Positions 7,668 through 19,869 of a stretch of 64,000 nucleotides of DNA are shown piece after piece. Positions within the stretch are counted from its first letter, which is position 1; each line of letters opens with the position of its first letter. The stretch is taken from assembly GCF_005222675.1 (NCBI RefSeq), contig NZ_STGE01000019.1:434001-498000 (forward strand). The letters run 5' to 3'. Origin of the DNA: Mycolicibacterium sp. CR10. GTDB lineage: Bacteria > Actinomycetota > Actinomycetes > Mycobacteriales > Mycobacteriaceae. The notes under the pieces were generated by a model. The model was not told the origin of the DNA, did not search any database, and saw nothing but the letters and a program-made list of their open reading frames with translations. The position numbers were made by a program, and so were the translations under genes.

Positions 7668-10181
7668 CTACGACTCGTCCGACTCGTCCGCTGCGTCATC
7701 GTCGTCTTCTTCTTCGGCGTTGCGCGCAACGGCAATCAGTGTGTCGCCCTCACCGAGGTTCATCAAGCGAACCCCCTTGGTTTGCCGCCCGGCCTTGCGG
7801 ACCTGGCGGGCCGCAGTCCGAATGACACCGCCTCCGGAGGTGATGGCGTACAGCTCAGTCTCGTCGTCGACGATCAACGCTCCGACCAGGGTGCCACGCT
7901 TGCGGTCGTACTGGATGGTGAGGATGCCTTTGCCGCCGCGGCCCTGGACGGTGTACTCCTCGATCGCCGTCCGCTTGGCATACCCGCCGGACGTCGCGAC
8001 CAGCAGATACATGCCCTCCTGCACGACGTTCAACGACAGCAGTCGATCCTCTTCGTTGAACCGCATGCCCTGCACACCCGAGGTCGCGCGGCCCATCGGA
8101 CGCAGCGCCTCGTCGGTTGCCGAGAACCGGATCGACTGACCCTTCGCCGACACCAGCAGCAGGTCGTCATCGGCCGAGCAGAGCACCGCACCCACCAGTT
8201 CGTCGCCGTCGCGCAGGTTCACCGCCACGATGCCGCCCGACCGGTTCGAGTCGAAGTCGCTGAGCTTGGACTTCTTGACCAGCCCGTTGCGGGTGGCCAG
8301 CACCAGGTACGGCGCGTCGTCGTAGCTCTTGATCTGGATGACCTGGGCGATGCGCTCCTCCGGCTGGAAGGCCAGCAGGTTGGCGACGTGCTGACCCCGC
8401 GCGATGCGCGATGCCTCCGGCAGGTCGTACGCCTTCGCCCGGTACACCCGGCCCTGGGTGGTGAAGAACAGGATCCAGTCGTGGGTGGAACAGACGAAGA
8501 AGTGGTTGACGATGTCGTCCTGCTTCAGCCCCGCACCCTGCACGCCCTTACCGCCGCGCTTCTGGCTGCGATACAGGTCGGACTTGGTGCGCTTGGCGTA
8601 GCCGGTCTCGGTGATCGTGACGACCACTTCCTCGCGCGCGATGAGGTCTTCGTCGGCGACCTCACCGTCCGCGGGGATGATTCGGGTGCGCCGATCGTCG
8701 CCGTACTTCTCGACCAGCTCTGCGAGCTCATCGTGGACGATGGCGCGCTGCCGCTCCGGCTTGGCCAGGATGTCCTCGAGGTCGGCGATCTCGGCCTCGA
8801 TCTTGGCGAGATCGTCGACGATGCGCTGGCGCTCTAGGGCGGCGAGGCGCCGCAACTGCATGTCGAGGATGGCCTGCGCCTGGATGTCGTCGATGTCGAG
8901 CAGCTCGATCAGGCCGGCGCGCGCGATGTCGACGGTCTGCGACGCCCGGATCAACGCGATGACCTCGTCGAGCGCGTCGAGCGCCTTGACCAGACCGCGC
9001 AGGATGTGTGCCCGTTCGTTGGCCTTGCGCAACCGGTAGGTGGTCCGGCGGACGATGACGTCCAACTGATGGACCACGTACAGCCGGATCAGCTGATCGA
9101 GGCGCAGGGTGCGGGGAACGCCGTCGACGATCGACAGCATGTTGGCCCCGAAGCTGGTCTGCAGCTGGGTGTGCTTGTAGAGGTTGTTCAGCACCACCTT
9201 CGCCACCGCGTCGCGCTTGACCTCGACGACGATGCGCAACCCGACGCGGTCGCTGCTCTGGTCCTCGATGTTGGAGATGCCGGCGAGCTTGCCGTCGCGC
9301 ACCTGGTCGGCGATCGAGGTGATGAAGTTGTCGTGGTTCACCTGATACGGCAGCTCGGTGATGACCAGCAGGGCGCGGCCCCGGGCGTCCTCCTCCACCT
9401 CGACCACACCGCGCATCCGGATGGATCCGCGGCCGGTCGTGTAGGCGTCGTGGATACCCTGCGAACCGACGATCAGACCGTAGGTGGGGAAGTCCGGACC
9501 CTTGACCCTTTCGGTGACGGCCGCGAGCGTGGTCTCTTCGTCGGCCTCGTAATTGTCCAGGCACCAGAACACGGCCTCGGAAAGCTCGCGCAGGTTGTGT
9601 GGCGGCATGTTGGTCGCCATACCGACCGCGATACCGCCGGACCCGTTGGCCAGCAGGTTCGGGAACCGGCTCGGCAGGACCGTCGGCTCCTGCACCCGAC
9701 CGTCGTAGTTTGGAATGAAATCGACTGTCTCCTCGTCGATTTCACGCAGCATCTCCATGGCCAGCGGAGTCAGCCGGGCCTCGGTGTACCTCATCGCCGC
9801 CGGCGGATCGTTGCCCGGCGAGCCGAAGTTGCCCTGACCGTCGACCAACGGGTAGCGCAGCGACCATGGCTGCGCCATCCGGACCAGGGTGTCGTAGATC
9901 GACGAGTCGCCGTGCGGATGGTAGTTGCCCATCGTCTCGGCAACGGAGCGTGCGGATTTCGCGTGGCCGCGGTCGGGCCGGAAGCCGGAGTCGTACATCG
10001 CGTAGAGCACTCGCCGGTGTACGGGTTTGAGACCGTCGCGGACCTCGGGCAGCGCGCGGCCGACGATGACGCTCATCGCGTAGTCGATGTAGCTGCGCTG
10101 CATCTCCTGCTGAATGTCGACAGGTTCGATGCGGTCGGTGGTCGCGCCGTCGTCACCGGGGGGCATGGTGGTGTCTGTCAT
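7668..10181 (-). CDS. gyrA: DNA gyrase subunit A
   Basis: 837-residue cleavage-religation subunit of type IIA topoisomerase, which introduces negative supercoils with GyrB. The catalytic tyrosine is Tyr132 in [10 protein letters not shown]. The quinolone-resistance region reads [19 protein letters not shown], so residue 93, equivalent to M. tuberculosis Ala90 and E. coli Ser83, is Ser. The C-terminal beta-pinwheel carries the GyrA-box-like [10 protein letters not shown] near residue 535-545 and the family's acidic tail ([15 protein letters not shown]). No intein is present. Start ATG fits the conserved MTDTTMPP. It lies 47 bp downstream of gyrB. Confidence 0.98.
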   Translation of the reverse strand: MTDTTMPPGDDGATTDRIEPVDIQQEMQRSYIDYAMSVIVGRALPEVRDGLKPVHRRVLYAMYDSGFRPDRGHAKSARSVAETMGNYHPHGDSSIYDTLVRMAQPWSLRYPLVDGQGNFGSPGNDPPAAMRYTEARLTPLAMEMLREIDEETVDFIPNYDGRVQEPTVLPSRFPNLLANGSGGIAVGMATNMPPHNLRELSEAVFWCLDNYEADEETTLAAVTERVKGPDFPTYGLIVGSQGIHDAYTTGRGSIRMRGVVEVEEDARGRALLVITELPYQVNHDNFITSIADQVRDGKLAGISNIEDQSSDRVGLRIVVEVKRDAVAKVVLNNLYKHTQLQTSFGANMLSIVDGVPRTLRLDQLIRLYVVHQLDVIVRRTTYRLRKANERAHILRGLVKALDALDEVIALIRASQTVDIARAGLIELLDIDDIQAQAILDMQLRRLAALERQRIVDDLAKIEAEIADLEDILAKPERQRAIVHDELAELVEKYGDDRRTRIIPADGEVADEDLIAREEVVVTITETGYAKRTKSDLYRSQKRGGKGVQGAGLKQDDIVNHFFVCSTHDWILFFTTQGRVYRAKAYDLPEASRIARGQHVANLLAFQPEERIAQVIQIKSYDDAPYLVLATRNGLVKKSKLSDFDSNRSGGIVAVNLRDGDELVGAVLCSADDDLLLVSAKGQSIRFSATDEALRPMGRATSGVQGMRFNEEDRLLSLNVVQEGMYLLVATSGGYAKRTAIEEYTVQGRGGKGILTIQYDRKRGTLVGALIVDDETELYAITSGGGVIRTAARQVRKAGRQTKGVRLMNLGEGDTLIAVARNAEEEDDDDAADESDES

Positions 10182-10228
10182 GTGCTCCTCGCTCGTCTAT
10201 GAGCAGCTTGGGGAAAGGTTCGGAAAGC

Positions 10229-12328
<2,100 letters not shown>

Positions 12329-12435
12329 CTACCGTCAACCACCGTCGGCACTGACCCTGAGGCGGCGTTTCTACACACCCATTTGCGCCGTCTGCGGAAT
12401 TTTTCGAATATCTCCACGTTCCGACGGCTCAGAGT

Positions 12436-12444
12436 TGTGGACAG
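12436..12444 (-). promoter_or_regulatory. DnaA-box-like site upstream of gyrB
   Basis: The minus strand reads CTGTCCACA, one mismatch from the mycobacterial consensus TTGTCCACA. It lies in the 221-bp dciA-gyrB gap, about 175 bp before the gyrB start. It could couple gyrase expression to initiation, or be a chance match. Confidence 0.35.
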
Positions 12445-12483
12445 ATGCTTGTCGGCGCTCTCAGCCCGTGGTAGGGGACGGTG

Positions 12484-13080
12484 CTACCCGTAGGTGTCGC
12501 GCGGCCCGCGCCCCGGCACCCGGCGCGGCCCCTTCTTCCATGTCGGCCCCACCGGTCCGGTGATCTTCAATGAGGTGACGACCCCGTCCCCGACGGCGGC
12601 GGCGATCTTCGCGAGAAGCTGGGCCTGCACCATCCGCAGCTGGGTCGCCCACGCGGTCGACTCCGCCGATACCGTGAGCACACCCTCGTTCAGCGACGTC
12701 GGCTCCGCGTGCGCCGCGATCTGCTCACCGACCACCGAACGCCACCGCCCGAACACCGAACCCTCGGCGACCTTGCCGTTCCATCCACGGCTGCGTGCCA
12801 GGTCGCTGGTGGCAGCGCCGAAGAGCTGCGGGTCCCGGCCGTCGGGACCGGGACCGGACCAGCGGCGCCTGCTGTTGCCCGCGACCCGGCGAGGAGCGGG
12901 GGAGTGCCTGCCGCGTCCGACATTCTTACCCTGACCCCGCGCCGCGCCCCGCGCTTCCTCAAGGGTGCGCCGCACCAGGTCCATCGCCTTGAGCCCCGCG
13001 AGCTCCGGCGGCGGTCCGAGCGGCTCGACGTCGTCGGGACGGTCGACGTCGCCACCGTTATCGCCGTCGTCGGATTCCAC
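12484..13080 (-). CDS. dciA: DciA family replicative-helicase loader (DUF721)
   Basis: 198-residue protein of the Rv0004 type. The N-terminal half is charged and low-complexity; the C-terminal DUF721 domain (about residues 95-180) has the conserved core [20 protein letters not shown] and [17 protein letters not shown]. DciA interacts with the replicative helicase DnaB and is the ancestral helicase-recruiting factor. The GTG start at 13080 shares one base with the recF stop (TAGTG), which implies coupling. Its place between recF and gyrB is conserved across mycobacteria. Confidence 0.92.
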   Translation of the reverse strand: MESDDGDNGGDVDRPDDVEPLGPPPELAGLKAMDLVRRTLEEARGAARGQGKNVGRGRHSPAPRRVAGNSRRRWSGPGPDGRDPQLFGAATSDLARSRGWNGKVAEGSVFGRWRSVVGEQIAAHAEPTSLNEGVLTVSAESTAWATQLRMVQAQLLAKIAAAVGDGVVTSLKITGPVGPTWKKGPRRVPGRGPRDTYG

Positions 13081-14237
13081 TACCGCACCTCCGAAAGCCG
13101 GCCGGAATCATCGTCGCGCATGGTGATCTCGATGCGGCGCACATCCCAGTCCGCCGGGATGTCCTCATGTACCGCGGCGGTCACCAGGACCTGCTCCGCG
13201 GACGCGGCGACCTGAGCGAGTGCCTCTCGCCGGGCGGTGTCCAGTTCGGCGAACACATCGTCGAGCAACAACACCGGATCACTCCCTTCTGCCCGAAGCA
13301 GTTCGTAGGCCGCCAATCGCAGTGACAAGGCGACCGACCACGATTCCCCGTGGCTGGCAAATCCTTTCGCCACCTGCTCGCCGAGCCGTAACTCGAGATC
13401 ATCCCGGTGCGGTCCGACAAGGCATACGCCGCGTTCCAGTTCCGCCTCGCGGCGCCGCGCCAAGGCATCCAGCAGTGCCGCCTCGAACACCTCGATATCA
13501 GCGTTGCCCGCGGCCGCCTCGACCTCGACGACGTCCACGCCGCTGCGGTAGCGGATCGACGCCGGTCGCGATGTCGGCGCCAACAGCTGGTAGGCCTTCT
13601 CCACCTCCGGCGCCAGCTCGTTCACCAGTTCCACACGCGCAGCAATCAATTGGGCCCCGTGCGCCGCCAGGTGCCCATCCCACACATCCAGGGTTTCCAG
13701 AGCACCGCGGTCGCCACGGTATCGGCTGCCGGACGCGGTCTTGAGCAGAGCCGTCCGCTGTCTGACCACCTTGTCGTAGTCGGCCCGCACCGCCGCGATC
13801 CGCGGCCTGCGGGTGGTGGCGAGCTCGTCGAGATAACGCCGACGCTCGCTGGGGTCACCACGCACCAGCGACAGATCCTCGGGCGCGAACAGCACGGCGC
13901 GCAGCACGCCCAGGATTTCGCGTGCGGACCTGACGGGCGACCGATTCAACCGCGCCTTGTTCGCCCGCCCGGAGGTGATGTCGAGATCCACGGCGAGCTC
14001 ACGACCGTCGCTGACCACGATGGTGGACACCACCGCACGTTCAGCGCCGGCACGGATCAACGGGGCGTCCGAAGCTACCCGGTGTGAACCGAGAGTAGCC
14101 GAATACCACAGGGCCTCAATGAGATTGGTTTTACCGAAGCCGTTGGATCCGACAAACACCGTACGGCCGGGCTCGAGGTCAAGTTCGACGCGGGCCCATG
14201 ATCGGAAGTCGGTCAGTGCGAGGCGACGGACATGCAC
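13080..14237 (-). CDS. recF: DNA replication and repair protein RecF
   Basis: 385-residue SMC-like ATPase that helps load RecA at gaps with RecO and RecR. Walker A is [16 protein letters not shown] (about residues 31-46), the ABC signature region is near [13 protein letters not shown], and Walker B is [13 protein letters not shown]. The first residues [19 protein letters not shown] are the canonical RecF start. It overlaps dciA by one base and lies 13 bp downstream of gnd, within a minus-strand replication and repair run. Confidence 0.97.
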   Translation of the reverse strand: MHVRRLALTDFRSWARVELDLEPGRTVFVGSNGFGKTNLIEALWYSATLGSHRVASDAPLIRAGAERAVVSTIVVSDGRELAVDLDITSGRANKARLNRSPVRSAREILGVLRAVLFAPEDLSLVRGDPSERRRYLDELATTRRPRIAAVRADYDKVVRQRTALLKTASGSRYRGDRGALETLDVWDGHLAAHGAQLIAARVELVNELAPEVEKAYQLLAPTSRPASIRYRSGVDVVEVEAAAGNADIEVFEAALLDALARRREAELERGVCLVGPHRDDLELRLGEQVAKGFASHGESWSVALSLRLAAYELLRAEGSDPVLLLDDVFAELDTARREALAQVAASAEQVLVTAAVHEDIPADWDVRRIEITMRDDDSGRLSEVR

Positions 14238-14250
14238 GGATACACCCCGG

Positions 14251-15144
14251 TCACCCGGACTCGCTCACTCGCTTGACGGCGTGCCCGCCGAACTGGTTCC
14301 GCAGCGCCGCGACCGCCTTCATCGTCGGCGAATCATCTTGGCGGGAAAGGAATCTGGCGAACAGGGCGGCCGCGATACTCGGCACCGGAACCCGCAGTCG
14401 GATCGCCTCCTCGACGGTCCACCTGCCCTCGCCGGAATCCTCTGTGTAGCCGCTGATGTCGTTCAGACCGGGGTCTTCCTTGAGCGCCTTCGCGAGCAGC
14501 TGCTGCAGCCAGGACCGCACCACCGTGCCGTTCGTCCACGCTTGGTACACGGCCTGCGGATCCTTGACCAACTCCTCGGCCGCCAACATCTCGTAACCTT
14601 CGGCGTAGGCGGTCATCAGTGCGTACTCGATGCCGTTGTGCACCATCTTCGCGAAATGGCCCGCCCCGACCGGACCGACGTGCACGAATCCGTCTTCCAC
14701 CGGCCCCGGCGGCCGCAGGGTGTCGAAGATCGGCATCGCGCGCGCGATATCGGCGTCGCTGCCGCCGACCATCAGCCCGTAACCCTCGGTCAAACCCCAG
14801 ATGCCACCCGATACGCCCGCGTCGACAAAGCCGATTCCCTTGTCGGCCAGCAATTTCGCGTGAGGAGCGTCCTCTGTGTAGCGGGAGTTGCCGCCGTCGA
14901 TCACCAGGTCACCCTCACTGAGGACGCCGGCGAGCGCGGCGATCGTCTGCTCGGTGACCGTGCCCGAGGGCACCATCACCCACACCACGCGGGGCGCCTC
15001 GAGCGCACCGGCAAGATCCTCGAGAGTAGCGACATCCGACACTTCGGGCCTCGGGTCGTATCCCAAGACCTCGTGTCCACCCTCGCGCAGACGGGCACGC
15101 ATGTTGAAACCCATCTTGCCGAGGCCGATGAGACCCAGCTGCAT
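14251..15144 (-). CDS. gnd: 6-phosphogluconate dehydrogenase, decarboxylating (short form)
   Basis: 297-residue enzyme of the oxidative pentose phosphate pathway, converting 6-phosphogluconate to ribulose 5-phosphate, CO2 and reduced cofactor. The Rossmann start is [15 protein letters not shown], the substrate motif is [10 protein letters not shown] and the catalytic region [15 protein letters not shown] contains the catalytic Lys. The length is that of the short GndA/YqeC class rather than the about 470-residue classic enzyme. The gene lies between dnaN and recF, as in M. smegmatis; M. tuberculosis lacks it here. Confidence 0.94.
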   Translation of the reverse strand: MQLGLIGLGKMGFNMRARLREGGHEVLGYDPRPEVSDVATLEDLAGALEAPRVVWVMVPSGTVTEQTIAALAGVLSEGDLVIDGGNSRYTEDAPHAKLLADKGIGFVDAGVSGGIWGLTEGYGLMVGGSDADIARAMPIFDTLRPPGPVEDGFVHVGPVGAGHFAKMVHNGIEYALMTAYAEGYEMLAAEELVKDPQAVYQAWTNGTVVRSWLQQLLAKALKEDPGLNDISGYTEDSGEGRWTVEEAIRLRVPVPSIAAALFARFLSRQDDSPTMKAVAALRNQFGGHAVKRVSESG

Positions 15145-15176
15145 TGTCAGCTCCCTTTTCCTGTCGGTGTGACGGG

Positions 15177-16370
15177 TCAGCCGGGAAGCCGCACCGGCAT
15201 CAACAGATACACGTAATCGGTCTGTGCCGCCGGGAACGGCCCGGTACCGCCGGCGCCTCCATCATCCTCGCCTGCCGGGCGCAATACCGCTGGCCGACTG
15301 GGCGTGGTGAATCCGAACGTCACCCGCTCCGCGTGCAATGAGCCGAGCCCGTCCGTCAAATACGTCGGGTTGAAGGCGATCGTCAGCGGATCTCCCGAGA
15401 ACTCCACCTGCAGGTCCTCTTCGGCCCGACCCACATCGTCGGCACCGGCGGACAGCCGCAGCACGTCGTCGGCGAACTCCATCCGGACCTGTGCACCGCG
15501 ATCCGCCACGAGAGCGACGCGCTTGATCGCCTCGGTCAGCTCGGCGACCGCGATCGTCGCCACGGCGGTGTGTTCGCTGGGGAGCAGCTGGCGAAACTTC
15601 GGGAACTCGGCGTCCAGCAGTCGGGTGGTGCTGCGCTTGCCCTTGCTGCGGATGCCAAGCAGGCCTTCCTTGCCGACGGCCTGGCCGGAACCCAGTGACA
15701 GGTGCACCTCTTCACCGTCGGTTCCCGCCTTCGCGGCTTCGGCCAGTGTCTTCGCCGGCACCAGGACGGCGGCTTCCACGCCGGCAGCGTCGGTGGACCA
15801 GGTGAGCTCCCGCACAGCGAGCCGAAAACGGTCGGTGGCGGCCAAAACCACCTTCTCGCCGGAGATCTCGACGCGGATGCCGGTGAGCATCGGCAAGGTG
15901 TCATCCCGGCCCGCGGCGACCGCCACCTGCCCGATGGCCTCGGCGAACAGGTCCGAGGACACCACGCCCGTCTCGTCGGGCAGCGTGGGAAGGGTGGGAT
16001 AGTCCTCGACCGCCATGGTCGGCAGTGAGAAGCGCGCGCTGCCGCAGGTCAGCGAGACCCTGGTCCCTTCGACGCTGACGTCGACCGGCTTGGCCGGCAG
16101 CGACCTCACGATGTCGGAGAGAAGCCGTCCCGATACCAAAACGCTTCCCGGAGAAGCGATTTCAGCGGGAATCCGCACCTCGGCGGAGACCTCGTAGTCG
16201 AATCCCGAGACGGTCAGACCCTCATCGGATCCGGTGAGCAGCACGCCTGCCAGGACGGGCACCGTCGGTCGGGACGGGAGATTGCGCGCCACCCAGGCAA
16301 CCGCATCGGCGAAGTCTTCGCGGGTCAGTCGAAACTTCAAATCCGTGAGACCTGCCGTCGCCACGTTCAT
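15177..16370 (-). CDS. dnaN: DNA polymerase III sliding clamp (beta subunit)
   Basis: 397-residue processivity clamp forming a ring around DNA, built of three similar domains of about 130 residues. It starts [20 protein letters not shown] and ends [12 protein letters not shown], the typical C-terminus that forms the peptide-binding cleft. It begins at the left edge of oriC and is transcribed away from it on the same strand as dnaA, the usual dnaA-oriC-dnaN order. Confidence 0.98.
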   Translation of the reverse strand: MNVATAGLTDLKFRLTREDFADAVAWVARNLPSRPTVPVLAGVLLTGSDEGLTVSGFDYEVSAEVRIPAEIASPGSVLVSGRLLSDIVRSLPAKPVDVSVEGTRVSLTCGSARFSLPTMAVEDYPTLPTLPDETGVVSSDLFAEAIGQVAVAAGRDDTLPMLTGIRVEISGEKVVLAATDRFRLAVRELTWSTDAAGVEAAVLVPAKTLAEAAKAGTDGEEVHLSLGSGQAVGKEGLLGIRSKGKRSTTRLLDAEFPKFRQLLPSEHTAVATIAVAELTEAIKRVALVADRGAQVRMEFADDVLRLSAGADDVGRAEEDLQVEFSGDPLTIAFNPTYLTDGLGSLHAERVTFGFTTPSRPAVLRPAGEDDGGAGGTGPFPAAQTDYVYLLMPVRLPG

Positions 16371-16931
16371 AGCGTCCCTTCGATGCGCACCCCGACAAAA
16401 GCCTTGATCAGCGGATTCCGGTATCGCGTGCTGCGCCCCCCGGACGCGCTACGACGACCGGAACGGCTGCCGATGAACCACCGTAGAGCTTTCAGCCCCA
16501 ACTTGAAAGCTAATCGATCGGGCTGACATCCGGGCGGGTAACCGCCGTGCGCCGAGGATTTTTGGAGGTTTCCCCAGCCGGCTTCTTCTAGAAGAAATCT
16601 AGAGATATCTAGGAGAAGTAGTAATAGGTGCTGTGCAGACTGGGGATAGCTCCGGGTCCTCGCTGGCTAGGGGGTATGGCGGGGTGTTGACGAATTGTGG
16701 ATACCGGACCGTCAACTTCGGGGCCGTTGGGGATACGCGCGCAGTTGGGGAAGAATCGGGCGCCGGCTCGATGGTTGACCTCAGGTTGTCCCCACGTCGG
16801 TCCACAGGTTTTCGCTGTGACGAGAGGGACGACAGGGACAGAAGTTTTTTGAAACTCGTGACGCACGACGACCACGAAACACCCGATATGGGCGCATCGC
16901 GATGACACGTGTGGGATGAGGCGCGACGGTG
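16371..16931. other. oriC: chromosomal replication origin oriC (dnaA-dnaN intergenic region)
   Basis: The 561-bp non-coding gap between dnaN and dnaA. DnaA-box-like 9-mers are GTTTCCCCA (16568-16576, plus), CTATCCCCA (16641-16649, minus), GTATCCACA (16696-16704, minus), GTATCCCCA (16728-16736, minus), TCTTCCCCA (16746-16754, minus), TTGTCCCCA (16786-16794, plus) and CGGTCCACA (16798-16806, plus). An AT-rich block at about 16580-16630 with nested palindromes is the likely unwinding element. No protein-coding signal is seen. dnaN promoter elements should lie in its left part. Confidence 0.93.
16582..16630. other. AT-rich nested palindrome, candidate DNA-unwinding element
   Basis: TTCTTCTAGAAGAA (16583-16596) is a perfect 14-bp palindrome. 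It nests in a wider imperfect repeat pairing CTTCTTCTAGA (16582-16592) with TCTAGGAGAAG (16608-16618), one mismatch. An AGATATCT palindrome lies inside, and an AGTAGTAATAGG run resembling DnaA-trio repeats follows. The block is strikingly AT-rich for this genome and adjoins DnaA-box-like sites. Confidence 0.55.
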
Positions 16932-18422
16932 TCAGCGCTTGGCGCGCTGGCGAATCCGCGTCGTGAGCTCTTTGACATGATCGAACACCTCACGGCGCTC
17001 GGCCATTTCGTTGCGGATCTTCTTCTCCGCGTACATCACCGTGGTGTGATCGCGGCCGAACGCCTGGCCGATCTTGGGTAGCGAGAGGTCGGTGAGTTCG
17101 CGGCACAGGTACATGGCGATCTGGCGTGATTGCGCCAGCGCACGGGTCTTGCCCGGTCCGCGGAGCTCGTCGAGGCTGGTCTCGAAGTACTCAGCGGTGG
17201 CCGCCATGATCGCGGCCGCGCTGATCTGCATGGTCGACGCATCGGAGATGAGGTCGCGCAGCACGATCTCGGCGAGCGACTTGTCGATGGCGGTCTTGTT
17301 CAGCGAGGCGAACGCGGTGACCCGGATCAGCGCTCCCTCGAGCTCGCGGATGTTGCGTTCGATGCGACTGGCGATCAGTTCGAGGACGTCGTCAGGAACA
17401 TCGAGACGATCCATCTGAGCTTTCTTGCGCAGGATGGCGATTCGCGTTTCCAGCTCGGGTGGTTGGACGTCGGTGATCAGTCCCCACTCGAAGCGGGTCC
17501 GCAACCGGTCTTCGAGGGTGGCGAGCTGCTTGGGCGGCCGATCGGAGGAGATGACGATCTGTTTGTTCGCGTTGTGCAGCGTGTTGAAGGTGTGGAAGAA
17601 CTCCTCCTGGATGCCGTCCTTGCCTTCGATGAACTGGATGTCATCGACGAGCAGCACGTCGATGTCGCGGTACGTCCGCTTGAACGACGCGCGGCGGTCA
17701 TCGCGCAGTGAGTTGATGAAGTCGTTGGTGAACTCTTCGGTGGAGACGTACTTGACGCGCATCCCCGGGAACAGCCGTTGGGCATAGTTCCCGGCGGCGT
17801 GCAGCAGGTGTGTCTTGCCGAGTCCCGACTCCCCCCAGATGAAGAGCGGGTTGTAGGCGCGGGCCGGCGCCTCGGCGATCGCCAGGGAGGCGGCGTGGGC
17901 GAACCGGTTTGATGCACCGATGACGAAAGTGTCGAACGTGTAGCGGCGATTCAGGTTGATCGCGGTGTCGTCAGTGGATGCCGTGTTGGTGGCGCGCTGG
18001 GAGAAGTACCTCGGCCAGCTCTCCTCGGCGCTGGCGCGGGCGGCCTGATCCTCATCGACGTCGTCGTCGAGATCGTCGACATCGGGTGAAGCGGGCGGCT
18101 CGCGGAATCCGTTGTGCAGGTCGTCGGCTTCATTGGTGGCCGGGTCCGCGATGCGGACCCCCAACTCGACGCGCTGACCGAGCTGGCGGCTCAACGCGGT
18201 CACGATCGGTTCGCGTAGGTGGCGTTCGATTTCGTTCTGGACGAACGGGGTCGGCACCGACAGCAAGGCGAAGCCCTCGGTGATGACGAGCGGCCGGACC
18301 AGCTTGAGCCAGGCCCGCTGCTGCGGGGTCAGGGATCCATTGGCTGTGCCGTCGTCACCGTTGAGTTCCGCGACGACGTTGTTCCAGATTGAGACAAAGG
18401 GGGGATCGGGGTCTGCTGTCAA
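16932..18422 (-). CDS. dnaA: chromosomal replication initiator protein DnaA
   Basis: 496-residue AAA+ initiator that binds DnaA boxes and melts oriC. Domain I starts [14 protein letters not shown] and is followed by an acidic linker (about 95-140). The ATPase domain has [20 protein letters not shown] (Walker A) and [15 protein letters not shown] Walker B. The C-terminal DNA-binding helix-turn-helix carries the DnaA signature [21 protein letters not shown] at 18422 is chosen because AGGGGG lies about 10 bp upstream and the protein then starts MTADPDPPF, as in relatives; the open frame reaches 18461 without a ribosome site. Confidence 0.96.
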   Translation of the reverse strand: MTADPDPPFVSIWNNVVAELNGDDGTANGSLTPQQRAWLKLVRPLVITEGFALLSVPTPFVQNEIERHLREPIVTALSRQLGQRVELGVRIADPATNEADDLHNGFREPPASPDVDDLDDDVDEDQAARASAEESWPRYFSQRATNTASTDDTAINLNRRYTFDTFVIGASNRFAHAASLAIAEAPARAYNPLFIWGESGLGKTHLLHAAGNYAQRLFPGMRVKYVSTEEFTNDFINSLRDDRRASFKRTYRDIDVLLVDDIQFIEGKDGIQEEFFHTFNTLHNANKQIVISSDRPPKQLATLEDRLRTRFEWGLITDVQPPELETRIAILRKKAQMDRLDVPDDVLELIASRIERNIRELEGALIRVTAFASLNKTAIDKSLAEIVLRDLISDASTMQISAAAIMAATAEYFETSLDELRGPGKTRALAQSRQIAMYLCRELTDLSLPKIGQAFGRDHTTVMYAEKKIRNEMAERREVFDHVKELTTRIRQRAKR

Positions 18423-19012
18423 CGACCCGCACCCCCTAGCGGCCGGCCCAGGGACGGCCAAGTGGACGATAGCGAACTGTCCACAAAGTTATCCACAGGT
18501 TGTGGAGAGAGGACGTTCGTTGTCGTCTGGTTGTCTACCGGCGGGGACGCCGCTGGCCGGAGCTCGTCACAGTGTGTTGATTCCGTGGGCTCGCGACGGA
18601 GTGGGCGTCCTCGCTTCGTTGTCTTGCGCCGTCCCAGTGTGGAATCGGCATTGGCAGAAGCTAACAGTTTTCTCTCGGAGTGCCAACAGTTCTGCAACAT
18701 TCCCGGGAGCCGAATTCTTGCGTGGCCCAATCGTTCCAGATGAACGTGACGTTTGTGGTTGGTGTGATGTCGCTGACGGTGCGTAACGGGGGTGTCGGTG
18801 GAGGTTGGGGCAGTTTGACCCAGCGATTTCTCGTCAGTACCCTCGAACAGTCGCCCGCACGTGGCGATACGGCTGCGACCCGGCCCCGCCGGGGGCCGCG
18901 CCGGCTAGTAATGCGAGACGGACGAGCTTACCAACGGCCTACCGCGTCACGCCTGTCATGAGCGTTCATGAGGGCGGGTCGCGGGGGCCAGACGCAACAA
19001 GGAGTGACAGCC
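18423..19012. other. dnaA-rpmH divergent intergenic region
   Basis: A 590-bp gap with divergent promoters for dnaA (minus) and rpmH (plus) and no credible gene. A cluster of DnaA-box-like sites lies at 18477-18509. A TATCGT hexamer at 18466-18471 (minus strand) could be a dnaA -10 element. TAGTAAT at 18906-18912 is a candidate -10 for rpmH-rnpA. The rest shows no recognisable RNA gene or repeat. Confidence 0.7.
18477..18509. promoter_or_regulatory. cluster of DnaA boxes in the dnaA promoter region
   Basis: Three 9-mers in 33 bp: CTGTCCACA (18477-18485, plus), TTATCCACA (18489-18497, plus, matching the E. coli consensus exactly) and CTCTCCACA (18501-18509, minus). Their place 55-90 bp upstream of the dnaA start suits autoregulation of dnaA, or a second DnaA-binding part of the origin. 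Confidence 0.75.
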
Positions 19013-19156
19013 GTGGCCAAGGGCAAGCGGACTTTCCAGCCCAACAACCGCCGCCGGGCGAGGGTGCACGGTTTCCGGCTGAGGATGCGTACCCGCGCCG
19101 GCCGGGCCATCGTGGCCGACCGGCGCCGCAAGGGCCGTCGTTCACTGACTGCGTGA
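19013..19156 (+). CDS. rpmH: 50S ribosomal protein L34
   Basis: 47-residue basic ribosomal protein, [20 protein letters not shown] then [20 protein letters not shown], the classic L34 pattern. The GTG at 19013 is preceded by AAGGAGTGACAGCC, a strong ribosome site; the reading frame is open to 18968 but that extension is not L34. rnpA follows 21 bp downstream. Confidence 0.98.
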   Translation: MAKGKRTFQPNNRRRARVHGFRLRMRTRAGRAIVADRRRKGRRSLTA

Positions 19157-19177
19157 CGCGGCGCAAGGTCTGACGCG

Positions 19178-19534
19178 GTGCTTCCGGCGCAGTACCGGAT
19201 GACGCGGTCGGCCGAGTTCGGTGCCACGGTGAGTCGAGGAACGCGGTCCGCGCAACCGGACCTGGTCCTCTACACCCGCGCCGACGAGACCGGTGACTCC
19301 GGACCGAGGATTGGTCTGATCGTGTCAAAGGCAGTGGGGAACGCCGTGCAACGGCATCGGGTGTCCCGCCGGCTGCGTCATGTCGCGAAGACGATTCTCG
19401 ACGACCTCGACCCCGCGGACCGCGTCGTGATCCGGGCGTTGCCCGGCAGCCGCGAGGCGATATCACCCCGCCTCGAGAAAGAGCTGCAGACGGCGTTGCA
19501 GCGCATCAAGAAGCGCTCGGGAGAGTCGAAATGA
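19178..19534 (+). CDS. rnpA: ribonuclease P protein component
   Basis: 118-residue basic protein that assists RNase P RNA in cutting tRNA 5' leaders. It has the typical start [20 protein letters not shown] and the RNA-binding RNR-like helix [15 protein letters not shown]. Start is GTG at 19178. Its stop overlaps the yidD start by 4 bp (ATGA), giving the tightly coupled rnpA-yidD-yidC order. Confidence 0.97.
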   Translation: MLPAQYRMTRSAEFGATVSRGTRSAQPDLVLYTRADETGDSGPRIGLIVSKAVGNAVQRHRVSRRLRHVAKTILDDLDPADRVVIRALPGSREAISPRLEKELQTALQRIKKRSGESK

Positions 19535-19869
19535 CAGCACGGTCGGCTGCGGTGCGGGCGGTGGTCTATGTGATCCAGCTCTACCGGCACACCGTTTCTC
19601 CGCTGCGTCTTCCGACCTGTCGGTTCACCCCCACGTGCAGTCAATACGCGGTCGAAGCGCTGACCGAGTTCGGGCTGCTCCGAGGAGGGTGGTTGGCCGC
19701 GGTTCGTCTGCTGAAGTGCGGGCCATGGCATAACGGAGGATGGGATCCGATCCCGGATCGACAAGACGACAGCGCGGAGCACCGAGGCCCAGCCGCCGAG
19801 TGTGCCTGTGGCGTAACCGAACACCGGTCCAGCACGGTGCAGCAAGGGGAGAGTCGAACGCGTGTTTAA
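19531..19869 (+). CDS. yidD: membrane protein insertion efficiency factor YidD
   Basis: 112-residue small amphipathic protein of the inner face of the membrane that aids YidC-dependent insertion. Hallmarks are [27 protein letters not shown] and [14 protein letters not shown]. The Cys pair in CRFTPTCS is conserved. It overlaps rnpA by 4 bp and yidC by 8 bp. Confidence 0.96.
   Translation: MTARSAAVRAVVYVIQLYRHTVSPLRLPTCRFTPTCSQYAVEALTEFGLLRGGWLAAVRLLKCGPWHNGGWDPIPDRQDDSAEHRGPAAECACGVTEHRSSTVQQGESRTRV

Noticed and set aside
8140..9110. Plus-strand open frames antisense to gyrA and gyrB.
   Set aside because: They are mirror frames of highly conserved gyrase genes and show no independent motifs or ribosome sites.
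16371..16931. Small ORFs of 60-100 codons inside oriC.
   Set aside because: They run across DnaA boxes, lack ribosome sites and are not conserved gene types.
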